From Mycobacterium sp. KBS0706 (GTDB lineage Bacteria; Pseudomonadota; Alphaproteobacteria; DSM-16000; Inquilinaceae), in assembly GCF_005938675.2 (NCBI RefSeq), contig NZ_VCCH02000069.1:1-44706 (forward strand): 44,706 bases of DNA, written 5' to 3'. A model generated the notes under the pieces. The model was not told the origin of the DNA. It made no database searches and was given only the letters and a program-made list of their open reading frames with translations. Shown in pieces: positions 36,629-44,512 of the stretch. Position numbers and translations under genes: made by a program. Positions within the stretch are counted from its first letter, which is position 1; each line of letters starts with the position of its first letter.

Positions 36629-36709
36629 CGGAAAAAATCGGAGGCCTGTCGAATCCGGTTCGGGACGGACGATTAGGGGCATTCACAGCGCAAGCAGAAG
36701 GAACCGGTC

Positions 36710-37087
36710 ATGCGCTATGCCTGCCTCATCTACTACGATCCGCAGACCCTGTTCGGCGGCAGCCCTGAGGCCAATGCGGCGCTGGAGGGCTGTTCCACCC
36801 ATGACGAGACGCTGAAGGCCAGCGGCCATTTCGTCGCCGGCGAGGCGCTGGAGCTGCCCGACGGGGCCCGCACCGTGAAGGTGCGCGAGGGCAAGGCCTC
36901 GGCGGTCGATGGTCCGTTCATGGAAACCAAGGAGGTCCTCGGCGGCTTCGTGGTGATCGACGCGCGGGACATCGAGGAAGCGGCCGAAGTTGCCGCCACG
37001 CACCCCTTGGCCCGGATCGGCTTCGTCGAGGTGCGGCCGCTGGTCGATTTCAGCACGCCGCCGCCGGATTTCAGCCAGCAGGCCTAA
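36710..37087 (+). CDS. YCII-related (DGPF) domain protein
   Basis: The 125-residue product belongs to the YCII/DGPF family of dimeric alpha+beta barrel proteins. The hallmark DGPFMETKEVLGGFVVID is at about residues 68-85, after MRYACLIYYDP. Members are often encoded beside extracytoplasmic sigma factors, but none is here. Its biochemical role is unknown. AGAAGGAA lies eight bases or so upstream of the ATG. Its last codons overlap the convergent LysR gene by four bases. Confidence 0.9.
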   Translation: MRYACLIYYDPQTLFGGSPEANAALEGCSTHDETLKASGHFVAGEALELPDGARTVKVREGKASAVDGPFMETKEVLGGFVVIDARDIEEAAEVAATHPLARIGFVEVRPLVDFSTPPPDFSQQA

Positions 37088-37989
37088 CCGGACCCGGGCG
37101 TGGCCTCGCGCCGCGCCCGGCTGGCCTCGGCGGCGATGTCGAGGAAGGCGCGGACGATGGCCAGGCGCTGGCGCTCGCGCAGGCACACCACATACTCGTC
37201 CATCTCCACCCGGCAGCCTCCGATCGGGCGGCTGACGAAGCGCGGATCGGGCGTCAGCTCGCCCGCCGACATGAAGCCGATGCCCAGGCCGGCGGCGATC
37301 GCCTCGCGCGACGCCTCCCGGCCCTCCACCTCCATCCACGGCGTCAGCGGCAGGTCGACCGCGGCGAAGGCGCGCTCCACCGTCTCCCGCGTCATCGACC
37401 CGGCCTCACGCATCACCAGCCGCTCCCGCGCGATCAGATGCGCGGGCACGACGCGCATCCGGGCCAAAGCGTGATCGCGCGGCAGCAGCACATGCACCGG
37501 GTCGTGCCACAACGGCAAGGCGTGCAGCTGCGGGTCGCCCGGCACCCGCGCCAGCACCGCCACGTCGAGGCGGATGTCGACCAGGTCGGCCAGCACCCGC
37601 TGGGCGTTGCCGACCGTCATTCGCACCCGCGCCCCGTCATGCCGGGCGGTGAAGGCGGCGATCAGCGGCATGGCGTGGAACGGCCCGTCCGCGCCCAGGC
37701 GCAGCGTGCCGGTCGGCACCCGGCTGGTGCCCTGCAGCAGCTCCACCGCCTCGGCCTGCGCGGTGAAGGCGCGGTTGGTGTAGGTCATCAGCTCGGCGCC
37801 CAGCAGGGTCAGCTCGATGGTCCGGCCGGAGCGGCGGAACAGCTGCACGCCGTAACGCTGCTCCAACGCCTTGACCTCGATCGACAGGGTCGATTGCGAC
37901 ACGCCGATCGCCCGCGCCGCCTTGGTGAAGCTGCCCTCCGCTGCCACCGCGTGGAAGGCGCGCAGCTGGACGGCCAGTGTTGAGCTCAT
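37084..37989 (-). CDS. LysR-family regulator of aminophosphonate catabolism (probable)
   Basis: The 301-residue product has the LysR helix-turn-helix (LRAFHAVAAEGSFTKAARAI, then GVSQSTLSIEVKALEQRYGV) and a substrate-binding domain. It is divergent from phnX across an 85-bp gap with inverted repeats, which is the usual plan for the LysR proteins associated with 2-aminoethylphosphonate breakdown; assignment rests on this context plus general similarity. I start at ATG 37989 (MSSTLAVQL); an upstream TTG at 37992 is one codon earlier. The ribosome site is weak. Confidence 0.88.
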   Translation of the reverse strand: MSSTLAVQLRAFHAVAAEGSFTKAARAIGVSQSTLSIEVKALEQRYGVQLFRRSGRTIELTLLGAELMTYTNRAFTAQAEAVELLQGTSRVPTGTLRLGADGPFHAMPLIAAFTARHDGARVRMTVGNAQRVLADLVDIRLDVAVLARVPGDPQLHALPLWHDPVHVLLPRDHALARMRVVPAHLIARERLVMREAGSMTRETVERAFAAVDLPLTPWMEVEGREASREAIAAGLGIGFMSAGELTPDPRFVSRPIGGCRVEMDEYVVCLRERQRLAIVRAFLDIAAEASRARREATPGSG

Positions 37990-37992
37990 CAA

Positions 37993-38022
37993 TGATCCAT
38001 ATGGAGAATATGAATTGGATCA
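37993..38022. promoter_or_regulatory. Operator candidate between the LysR gene and phnX
   Basis: TGATCCA (37993-37999) and TGGATCA (38016-38022) are perfect inverted copies with a 16-base centre. Inside lie CCATATGG (37997-38004) and the pair CATAT (37998-38002) and ATATG (38008-38012). The patch is the AT-richest in the area and sits between divergent starts, fitting a LysR activation site that also controls its own gene. Confidence 0.55.
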
Positions 38023-38074
38023 ATATTAGACTCTCTGGCTTTCTCCGGCCATCCACGATGTCGGGGAGCGCGCC

Positions 38075-38905
38075 ATGAGCTTCATCCAACGCCGCCGCTA
38101 TGACGGCCCGATCCGGGCCGCGATCTTCGACTGGGCCGGCACCACGGTCGATTTCGGCTGCCAGGCGCCGATCACCTCGCTGGTCGACGCCTTCGCGGCG
38201 ATGGGCGTCGCGGTGCCGCTGGCCACCGCCCGGCTGCCGATGGGCATGGCCAAGTGGGACCACATCCGGGCGCTGCTGGACATGCCGCAGGTCGCGGCGG
38301 CCTGGGAACAGGCACAAGGCCGGCCGCCGGTGCCGGCCGATGTCGACGACGTCTACGAGCGCTTCCTGCCGCTGCAGGTCGCGGCGGTGCAGCGACATGC
38401 GGTGCTGATCCCCGGCACGGTCGAGGCCATGGCGGCGCTCAAGGCCCGCGGCATCCGCATCGGCACCACCACCGGCTTCCCGCGTCCGGTGATGGACGTT
38501 GTCATTCCGGAGGCGGCCCGGCAGGGCTATGCGCCCGAGGTCATCGTCTGCGCCGGCGAGACCCCATCCGGCCGCCCCGGCCCGGCGATGGCGCTGAAGG
38601 CGCTGATCGAGTTGGACATCCATCCGGTCCAGGCGGCGGTCAAGATCGGCGACACGCTGGTCGACGTGGCCGAGGGGCTGAACGCCGGCATGTGGACGAT
38701 CGCCGTGGCCGTGACCGGCAACGAGGTCGGGCTGACCGAGGCGGAATGGGCGTCTCTGCCGGCGGAGCGGCAGGCGCAGCTGCGCCGCGTCGCGGCCGAC
38801 CGGCTGCGGGCGGCCGGCGCGCATGAGGTGGTGGACGGCATCGCCGACGTGCCGGCCGCGATCGAGCGGATCGAGGCGTGCATCGCCGTCGGGGACGCGC
38901 CGTGA
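38075..38905 (+). CDS. phnX: Phosphonoacetaldehyde hydrolase (phosphonatase)
   Basis: PhnX splits the carbon-phosphorus bond of phosphonoacetaldehyde, giving acetaldehyde and phosphate. The 276-residue HAD-superfamily product has the nucleophile Asp19 in FDWAGTTVD, the Schiff-base lysine Lys60 in MGMAKWDHIRALL, the TTGFPRPVM motif and the metal-binding KIGDTLVDVAEG. Length fits the family. GGGGAG lies eight bases before the ATG. The stop overlaps the next gene start (GTGA), so the two are translated together. Confidence 0.96.
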   Translation: MSFIQRRRYDGPIRAAIFDWAGTTVDFGCQAPITSLVDAFAAMGVAVPLATARLPMGMAKWDHIRALLDMPQVAAAWEQAQGRPPVPADVDDVYERFLPLQVAAVQRHAVLIPGTVEAMAALKARGIRIGTTTGFPRPVMDVVIPEAARQGYAPEVIVCAGETPSGRPGPAMALKALIELDIHPVQAAVKIGDTLVDVAEGLNAGMWTIAVAVTGNEVGLTEAEWASLPAERQAQLRRVAADRLRAAGAHEVVDGIADVPAAIERIEACIAVGDAP

Positions 38906-40041
38906 ACCGCTATGATCTCGCCGTCGTCGGCGCCGGCATCCTCGGCCTCGCCCATGCCCTGGCCGCGGCGCGGCGGGGCCACCGGGTGGTGGTGATCGAC
39001 CGCGAGGCGCGCGCCATCGGCGCCTCGATCCGCAATTTCGGCTTCGTCACCGTCACCGGCCAGTCGGCCGGCCCGACCTGGCGCCGGGCGATGCGCAGCC
39101 GCGACGTCTGGGCCGAGGTGGCGCCGCAGGCCGGCATCCCGGTGCTGCATCGTGGCACCGCGCTGCTGGCCCGGACGCCCGAGGGGATGGGCGTGCTGGA
39201 GGCCTTCGCCCGCACCGGGATGGGCGAGCGCTGCACCCTGCTGCCGGCCGCCGGCATGGCGGCCCGTCTGCCGATGGCGCGGGCCGAGGGGCTGGTGGGC
39301 GGGCTGTGGAGCCCGTATGAGCTGCGGATCGAGCCGCGCGAGGCGATCCCGCGCCTGGCCGCCTGGCTGGAGGCGGCTTATAGCGTCGTCTTCCGCCGCG
39401 GCGTCCAGGTCCGCGCGGTGCAGGCGCCGCGGGTCGAGACCAGCGAGGGCGCCATCCTGGCCGACCGCATCGTGGTCTGCCCCGGACCGGACCTGCGGTC
39501 GCTGTTCCCGGAGATCATGGCCCGTCGCCGCACCACCCTGTGCAAGCTGCAGATGCTGCGCTTGGCGCCGCCGGCCTGGCGGCTGCCGGCGGCGGTGATG
39601 GGCGACCTCAGCTTCGCCCGCTATCGCGGCTATGCCGACCTGCCGGAGGCGGCGCCCCTGAAGGCGCGGCTGGCGGCCGAGGTGCCGGAGACGCTGGCCA
39701 ACGGCATCCACCTGATCGTGGTGCAGTCGGCCGACGGCTCGCTGGTGGTCGGCGACTCCCACCATCACGACGACTCGCCCGACCCCTTCGCGCCGCACGC
39801 GGTGGAAGGGTTGATCCTGCGCCACATGGCCGAGCTGCTGGACGTGCCGCAGCCGGCGGTGACCGAGCGCTGGGTCGGGATCTACCCCTCCGGCCCGGCC
39901 GAGGCCTTCGCCGAGGCGCCGGACGAGGCGACCCGGGTGGTCCAGGTCACCAGCGGCACCGGCATGAGCACCGGCTTCGCCATCGCCGACGAGGTGGTGG
40001 CCGGTCTGTTCGGCGCGGCGGCCCCGCGCCACGCCGCCTGA
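38902..40041 (+). CDS. Phosphonate-associated FAD-dependent amine oxidase (DAO superfamily)
   Basis: The 379-residue product starts with the FAD-binding Rossmann motif VVGAGILGLAHALAAARRGH and carries RNFGFVTVTGQSAG, a marker of the phosphonate-linked oxidoreductases (TIGR03364 type). It ends with VTSGTGMSTGFAIADE, the second FAD contact. Family members found in phosphonate gene clusters are thought to oxidise aminophosphonates such as 2-aminoethylphosphonate or its N-methyl forms. The start is GTG 38902, with GGGGA six bases upstream, in a GTGA overlap with phnX. The pairing implies that its product, phosphonoacetaldehyde, passes to PhnX. Confidence 0.88.
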   Translation: MNRYDLAVVGAGILGLAHALAAARRGHRVVVIDREARAIGASIRNFGFVTVTGQSAGPTWRRAMRSRDVWAEVAPQAGIPVLHRGTALLARTPEGMGVLEAFARTGMGERCTLLPAAGMAARLPMARAEGLVGGLWSPYELRIEPREAIPRLAAWLEAAYSVVFRRGVQVRAVQAPRVETSEGAILADRIVVCPGPDLRSLFPEIMARRRTTLCKLQMLRLAPPAWRLPAAVMGDLSFARYRGYADLPEAAPLKARLAAEVPETLANGIHLIVVQSADGSLVVGDSHHHDDSPDPFAPHAVEGLILRHMAELLDVPQPAVTERWVGIYPSGPAEAFAEAPDEATRVVQVTSGTGMSTGFAIADEVVAGLFGAAAPRHAA

Positions 40042-40053
40042 CCCGGTCCCGGA

Positions 40054-41679
40054 TCAGAGCACGAAGTCGCCGGCCACCAGGGCATAGGCCCCCGTCAGCT
40101 GGATGTGGAAGTCCGAGGTGCCGTCGCCGTTGAGATCGCCGGCGATGGTGGTGATGGTGCCGTTGGAGGCGTAGCGCAGCTGCCCGGCGATGCCGCTGTA
40201 CAGCGCGGTGCCGATGAAGCTGAAGGCCTGGTTGCCGGCGAGGACGCTGCTGGCGTCGATCGCCGCCAGGTCGATCTTGTCGCCCTGGGCATGGCTGAAA
40301 TCGGTGATCCGGTCGGCATTGGCCCCGACCGCGCTCTGCGCTGCGGTGCCGTAGGCGAAGCGGTCCGCCCCGGCCCCTCCCGTCAGCGTGTCCTTGCCGT
40401 CGGCGCCGGCGAGCACGTCGTCGCCGTTCCAGCCCTGCAGCACATTGGCGCCGCTGTTTCCGGCCAGGCTGTCATTGCCCTGGCTGCCGGAGAGATTCTC
40501 GATCCCGGTCAGCGAATCGTCCTGGGCCTCGCCGTTGCTGCCGCTGCCCGTGGCCAGGCTGACCGAGACGCCTGCCGAGCCGGTGTAGTAGCTGGCGGTA
40601 TCGGTGCCGGCGCCGCCGTCGAGCGTGTCGGCCCCGGCGCCGCCGCGGAGCACATCGTCGCCGCCGACGCCGCGCAGGTTGTTGCCGCCCGTGTTCCCAA
40701 CCAGGGTGTCGGCGCCCTGGCTGCCGTCGATATTCTCGACCTCGATATAGGTGTCGCCCTGGGCCGCGCCGCCGGATCCGAGGCCGGTGGCGAGGTCGGC
40801 CACGATGCCGACGCTGCTGTCGGTATAGGTCGCCGTGTCGCCCAGCGCGGTCCCGTTGTCCCGGCCGGCGAGCTCGTCGGCCCCTTGTCCGCCGCGCAGC
40901 ACGTCGTCACCGCCGTTCCCGTTCAGGATGTCGTCGCCGTCGAGGCCGGTGAGTGTGTTGGCGCCGGCGTTGCCGAAGATCAGGTTCTTGGCCGCGTTGC
41001 CGGTTCCGTTGAGGCTGGCGAGGCCGTCGAGAGTCAGCTCCTCGACATTGTCGGCCAACGTGACGCTGGTGAGGGCGATCACCCGATCATAGCCCTCGCC
41101 GGCACGCTCGATCACGATGTCACCGCTGGCATCGACCCAGACGATGTCGTCGCCGGTGCCGCCGATCAGGATGTCGTCACCGTCGAGGCCGTTCAGCCGG
41201 TCGTTGCCGGCGCCGCCGTCGACGACGTCGTCGCCGGCCCCGGCGTCGACCAGATCGGCGCCCTCGAAGCCGCGCAGCACGTCGGCTCCGGCGCCGCCGA
41301 TGAGGATGTCGTCGATCGCCGAGCCCAGGACCGATTGCGGCGTGGCGGCGTAGGCAGCGGTGAACACGTTCCAGGTGGCCGCGATCCCCTCGGCACTGAA
41401 ATCATTGGTCGCCTGGAAGCCGAGGACATAGGCGGTCACGTTCGATCCGGAGTCCAGCCCGAGGCCGACCATGGCCAAACCGTTCTCCGTCCCAACTCCG
41501 TTCCCCACGGGGATGGCGGAGGGACTGTCGGCCAGGTTATAGGTCATTCCCCAGGAAGTGTTGCCGAAATATTCGGAGGTTTCCGGGTCGATATACGGAT
41601 CGACGTAATAATCGATCAGGATGTTGAAGGTACCGGTCGAGCGATCGATCTCGGCATTGAGACTCCAATAGCCGGACAT
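40054..41679 (-). CDS. RTX-type calcium-binding repeat protein, probably type I secreted
   Basis: The 541-residue, cysteine-free, acidic product has a unique N-terminal part (1-120, MSGYWSLNAEIDRSTGTFNI onward) and four blocks of glycine-aspartate nonapeptide repeats (about 125-185, 225-275, 320-365 and 400-445; for example GGAGADVLRG). Two roughly 79-residue units (about 285-345 and 364-427) repeat each other. The C-terminal 100 residues (ADRFAYG to GDFVL) match the serralysin-type secretion region. There is no N-terminal signal peptide, in keeping with type I secretion. No transporter for it lies in the window. The start at ATG 41679 has GGGGGA seven bases upstream. Function of the N-terminal part is not recognised. 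Confidence 0.88.
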   Translation of the reverse strand: MSGYWSLNAEIDRSTGTFNILIDYYVDPYIDPETSEYFGNTSWGMTYNLADSPSAIPVGNGVGTENGLAMVGLGLDSGSNVTAYVLGFQATNDFSAEGIAATWNVFTAAYAATPQSVLGSAIDDILIGGAGADVLRGFEGADLVDAGAGDDVVDGGAGNDRLNGLDGDDILIGGTGDDIVWVDASGDIVIERAGEGYDRVIALTSVTLADNVEELTLDGLASLNGTGNAAKNLIFGNAGANTLTGLDGDDILNGNGGDDVLRGGQGADELAGRDNGTALGDTATYTDSSVGIVADLATGLGSGGAAQGDTYIEVENIDGSQGADTLVGNTGGNNLRGVGGDDVLRGGAGADTLDGGAGTDTASYYTGSAGVSVSLATGSGSNGEAQDDSLTGIENLSGSQGNDSLAGNSGANVLQGWNGDDVLAGADGKDTLTGGAGADRFAYGTAAQSAVGANADRITDFSHAQGDKIDLAAIDASSVLAGNQAFSFIGTALYSGIAGQLRYASNGTITTIAGDLNGDGTSDFHIQLTGAYALVAGDFVL

Positions 41680-41923
41680 GGATGTTTCCCCCTTGGAGCC
41701 TGTGTTGAGCGTACCAATCCGGCCGCAGGCTTTCCGGCCGCGCAGGGAACGGGACGGGCGGGGCGCATTTCCGCGGTGCCGCTCGCGTCTCCAAATCGTG
41801 GCTTTGAACCAGGAAAATATCGGCAAAGCGCGTCTTGAATGGACGCGAGTATGACAGAAGTCGCAGAACCGCGGGATCACCCGATTGGGTCAACCGGCGC
41901 CGGGGCCTGGCTTTCGACGCGAC

Positions 41924-41949
41924 GGAATTCCGCCACAAACTCAGGTGTT
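41924..41949 (+). promoter_or_regulatory. Possible stress (EcfG-type) promoter before the lipoprotein gene
   Basis: The 305-bp gap 41680-41984 lies between the divergent RTX and lipoprotein genes. In it GGAAT (41924-41928), 17 bases, TGTT (41946-41949) comes close to the alphaproteobacterial general-stress pattern GGAAC-N16/17-CGTT, about 35 bases before the lipoprotein start. Two mismatches make this tentative. The RTX side holds CGGCCG repeats and no clear promoter. Confidence 0.25.
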
Positions 41950-41984
41950 GATCAGGCGAGAGATGAACGACGAGGGAGAGCGTC

Positions 41985-42467
41985 GTGGCATATGGCAGTG
42001 GTCTGTTCCGCACGGGGCTGGTCGCGGTCGCCATCGCAGCGTCCGCCCCGCTCGTAGCGTCGTGCCAGACAGGGCCCAGCTACTATGGTGGCGGCTACTA
42101 CGGCGACAGCTATTCCAGCTGGTACGATGACGACAATCGCGACTGGGGCTATGACCGCAGCCGGTACCGCTATCGCGATGATAACCGATATCGCTACCGT
42201 GACCGCGATCGGTATCGGCACCGCGATCGGGACGATGACGACGACAATGACCGGCGCCGAAACCGGCAGCGCAGCAATCGCGACGGCGATGCTGAGGATC
42301 GTTTCTGGCGCCTGTTCGGGAAAGACGGGCGGAGCCCGGACAACAACCGCAACCGCAACAACTCGGAAAACGTCCGCCGCTCGGACAATGGCGACAGTAA
42401 CCGCGGCAACCGCGGCGGGAACGACCGCGACAACAACGTGCAGCGCCTCTTCTTCCCGCCGAAGTAG
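41985..42467 (+). CDS. Small lipoprotein with Arg/Asp/Tyr-rich low-complexity body
   Basis: The 160-residue product has a lipoprotein signal: basic start, hydrophobic run (GLVAVAIAASAPLVAS) and lipobox VASC with Cys27. The mature protein begins with Gly/Tyr-rich sequence (YYGGGYYGDSYSSWYDDD), continues with repeated RYRD/RDRD units to about residue 90, and ends with RFWRLFGKDG and an Asn/Arg-rich tail. The start is GTG 41985, with GGGAG six bases upstream. I recognise no family. Highly charged repeats on a lipid anchor suggest an envelope protein that interacts with a polyanion or surface, but this is speculation. Confidence 0.75.
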   Translation: MAYGSGLFRTGLVAVAIAASAPLVASCQTGPSYYGGGYYGDSYSSWYDDDNRDWGYDRSRYRYRDDNRYRYRDRDRYRHRDRDDDDDNDRRRNRQRSNRDGDAEDRFWRLFGKDGRSPDNNRNRNNSENVRRSDNGDSNRGNRGGNDRDNNVQRLFFPPK

Positions 42468-42615
42468 GGCACTCGGCGGCAAGTGCTCCTGCGCCGTCGT
42501 CGAGTCATACCTCCGATCCTGCCTGTGCAGGGCCGGCAGCGGCTTCGACGGAGCCCGTGCCCTCGCCCGTGCGTCTTCTGGATGGACCACGGAGGCAGCA
42601 GGATGCCCCTCATGA

Positions 42616-42741
42616 AATCGCGGCCGCGACTGGCGCCGGGATCGGTGCAGCCAGCGCCGATATCGCGACGACGACCGCCGCTACGGCCATCGGCGCCACC
42701 GCAACGACACGGAGGAGCAGCTCTGGCGGTTGGTCCGCTGA
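42616..42741 (+). pseudogene. Decayed partial copy of the preceding lipoprotein gene
   Basis: Downstream of the lipoprotein gene, the frame 42616-42741 reads NRGRDWRRDRCSQRRYRDDD, then RRYGHRRHRN and TEEQLWRLVR before TGA. This parallels the intact protein's NRDWGYDRSRYRYRDD, RYRHRDRD and AEDRFWRLFG in the same order. There is a stop just upstream in the same frame (42613-42615) and no start codon or signal peptide, so it looks like the end of a broken duplicate or paralogue. Chance similarity from biased composition is the alternative, made less likely by the shared tryptophan-containing end. Confidence 0.5.
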
Positions 42742-42763
42742 GTCCGAATTGATCCGGGAGGGA

Positions 42764-42840
42764 TGGCGCACTCGACAGGATTCGAACCTGTGACCTCCGC
42801 CTCCGGAGGGCGGCGCTCTATCCAGCTGAGCTACGAGTGC
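42764..42840 (-). tRNA. tRNA-Arg (anticodon CCG)
   Basis: On the minus strand a 77-nt cloverleaf reads from 42840: acceptor GCACTCG pairs with CGAGTGC, the D arm has GCTC and GAGC, and the anticodon stem CCGCC/GGCGG encloses loop CTCCGGA with anticodon CCG (codon CGG, arginine). The T arm is ACAGG-TTCGAAT-CCTGT. Discriminator G is followed by an encoded CCA. Confidence 0.97.
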
Positions 42841-42879
42841 AGGCCATGGACTCGGGCCCGAGGACCCGAAGCGGCGCGG

Positions 42880-42907
42880 ACCATACTGCAAAGCGGCAGC
42901 GATGCAA
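42880..42907 (-). promoter_or_regulatory. Predicted tRNA-Arg promoter
   Basis: TTGCAT (42902-42907) and TATGGT (42880-42885) on the minus strand are 16 bases apart and lie about 40 bases upstream of the tRNA 5' end. A palindrome CTCGGGCCCGAG (42851-42862) falls in the short leader. No T-run terminator is visible after the tRNA. Confidence 0.55.
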
Positions 42908-42997
42908 AGCCCGGATTCGGATTGCAGCCTACCGACGTTTGACAGACCCGACCGCAGCCGGAATGCTGGCGGCATCCCATCGAAGCGGGAGGCGCCG

Positions 42998-43714
42998 GTG
43001 CTGCATCGCGGTCTCGCCCTGGCCCTGGCGCTGTGCGCGGTCCCCGCCGCGGCGCAGGAGATCGATGTCGATGTCGAGCTGGTCTTCGCCACCGACGGCT
43101 CCGGCTCGATCGACGACGAGGAACTGCGGCTGCAGCGCGAAGGCTACGCCAAGGCCCTGGCCGACCCGCGGGTGCAGCAGGCGATCCGCGGCGGCATCAC
43201 CGGCCGGATCGCGGTCGCCTTTGTGGAATGGGGTGGGGCGGACTCGCAGCATGTCATCGTCGACTGGACCGTGATCGACGGGCCGGCCAGTGCCGCCGCC
43301 TTCGGTGCGGCGCTGGCGGCGGCACCCCGGCGCGCGTTCGGCTGGAACTCGATCAGCAACGCCATCGACCTGTCGCAGCGGCTGATCGAGGGCAACGGCC
43401 ACGAGGGGCTGCGCAAGGTGATCGACGTATCGGCCGATGCCGGCCAGCGCGGCGGCCGGCCGCTGCCGGAGGTCCGGGCCGAGGCTCTGGCCGCCGGCAT
43501 CACCATCAACGGCCTCGCCGTGCTGTCGCGCAGCGGCCGGCCGGGCTGGGCCGGTGGCACGCTGGAGGACTTCTTCCGCGACCAGGTGATCGGCGGCCCC
43601 GGCGCCTTCGTCATCACCGCCGACGCCGATGCCCGCTTCACCGAGGCGGTGGTGCGCAAGCTGATCCTGGAGATCGCCGAGCGGCCGGGGGCGATGACCA
43701 TGCCGCCCGGCTGA
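42998..43714 (+). CDS. DUF1194 von Willebrand factor A-type exported protein
   Basis: The 238-residue product has a signal peptide (MLHRGLALALALCAVPAAAQ/E) and a von Willebrand A-type domain with the metal site D33-G-S35-G-S37 (VFATDGSGSIDDEE). The DUF1194 signatures FVEWGGADSQHVIVDW and ISNAIDLSQRLIEGNG are present. It is a periplasmic protein of unknown function, common in alphaproteobacteria. I start at GTG 42998, directly before the signal peptide and five bases after GGGAGG; the open frame reaches further left toward the tRNA promoter but lacks protein-like sequence. Confidence 0.88.
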   Translation: MLHRGLALALALCAVPAAAQEIDVDVELVFATDGSGSIDDEELRLQREGYAKALADPRVQQAIRGGITGRIAVAFVEWGGADSQHVIVDWTVIDGPASAAAFGAALAAAPRRAFGWNSISNAIDLSQRLIEGNGHEGLRKVIDVSADAGQRGGRPLPEVRAEALAAGITINGLAVLSRSGRPGWAGGTLEDFFRDQVIGGPGAFVITADADARFTEAVVRKLILEIAERPGAMTMPPG

Positions 43715-43771
43715 CGGCCTGGGCAGGCGCTGCTAGGGTGCCGCGTCGAATCGGTTCCTGGAGCAGTTCAG

Positions 43772-44191
43772 ATGAAAGCCCGCATCACCTGGGTCGAAGG
43801 CCGCACCTTCCTCGGCGAATCCGGCAGCGGCCATGCCGTGGTCATGGACGGCGCGCCGGAGAGCGGCGGACGCAATCTCGGCGTCCGGCCGATGGAGATG
43901 CTGCTGCTCGGCCTCGGCGGCTGCACCGCCTTTGACGTGGTGATGATCCTGGAGAAGGCGCGCGAGCCGGTGGCGGACTGCCGGGTCGAAGTCGAGGCCG
44001 AGCGCGCCGAGACCGACCCGAAGGTCTTCACCAAAATCCATCTGCGCTACATCGTCTCCGGCCGCGGCCTCGACCGCGCCAAGGTCGAGCGCGCCGTGGC
44101 GCTGTCCAAGGAGAAGTACTGCTCCGCCTCGATCATGCTGGGCAAGGTGGCCGAGATCACCGCCGAGATCGAGGTCGTCGAGACCGCCTGA
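43772..44191 (+). CDS. OsmC/Ohr-family protein (YhfA type)
   Basis: The 139-residue product has the OsmC fold pattern and both redox cysteines: Cys51 (LGLGGCTAFDVVMIL) and Cys117 (KEKYCSASIML). Family members reduce organic or fatty-acid hydroperoxides; the NLGVRPMEMLLLGLGGC opening is typical of the YhfA-like subgroup, whose role is less clear. It stands alone in a short plus-strand run, with GGAG upstream of the ATG. Confidence 0.92.
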   Translation: MKARITWVEGRTFLGESGSGHAVVMDGAPESGGRNLGVRPMEMLLLGLGGCTAFDVVMILEKAREPVADCRVEVEAERAETDPKVFTKIHLRYIVSGRGLDRAKVERAVALSKEKYCSASIMLGKVAEITAEIEVVETA

Positions 44192-44197
44192 GCCGGC

Positions 44198-44512
44198 TCA
44201 GGCCGCCGCCTTCAGCGCCGCCAGCCCAGCGGCGATCGCCGTGATGTCGTCCGGCCCGGCGCCGCCGGCCTGAAGGCAGGTGTCGAGCCGTGCTTCCAGC
44301 GCCGCCGCCGCGGTCGACAGCGCCGCGAAGCCCATGGTGCCGCCGGTGCCGTGCAGCCGGTGCACGATGAAGCGCAGCCCCTTCAGCGCCTCGGCGTCGC
44401 CGGCCCGCACCGCCGCCAGCAGCGCCTCGGCCTCGGCCAGCTTCTGCGGCAGCTCGGTCGCGAACTTCGCCCGCAGCCGGTCGAGATGGGCCTGCAGTGC
44501 GTCCTGGGTCAC
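44198..44512 (-). CDS. Hpt-domain phosphotransfer protein
   Basis: The 104-residue product is a single four-helix Hpt domain. The phospho-acceptor is His51 in VHRLHGTGGTMGFAALS, the usual HxLxG pattern. It passes phosphate between a hybrid kinase and a response regulator. The start is GTG 44512, in a GTGA overlap with the stop of the response regulator gene, so the two are probably translated together; a GTG at 44527 lies inside that gene. Confidence 0.88.
   Translation of the reverse strand: MTQDALQAHLDRLRAKFATELPQKLAEAEALLAAVRAGDAEALKGLRFIVHRLHGTGGTMGFAALSTAAAALEARLDTCLQAGGAGPDDITAIAAGLAALKAAA

Noticed and set aside
40060..41300. CRISPR-like or tandem DNA repeat array
   Set aside because: The periodicity is the glycine-aspartate nonapeptide code of the RTX protein; units are not identical and there are no spacers.
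42483..42752. 89-residue plus-strand frame in the gap after the lipoprotein gene
   Set aside because: Pro/Arg-rich reading with no ribosome site; the neighbouring frame shows the more meaningful lipoprotein-like remnant.
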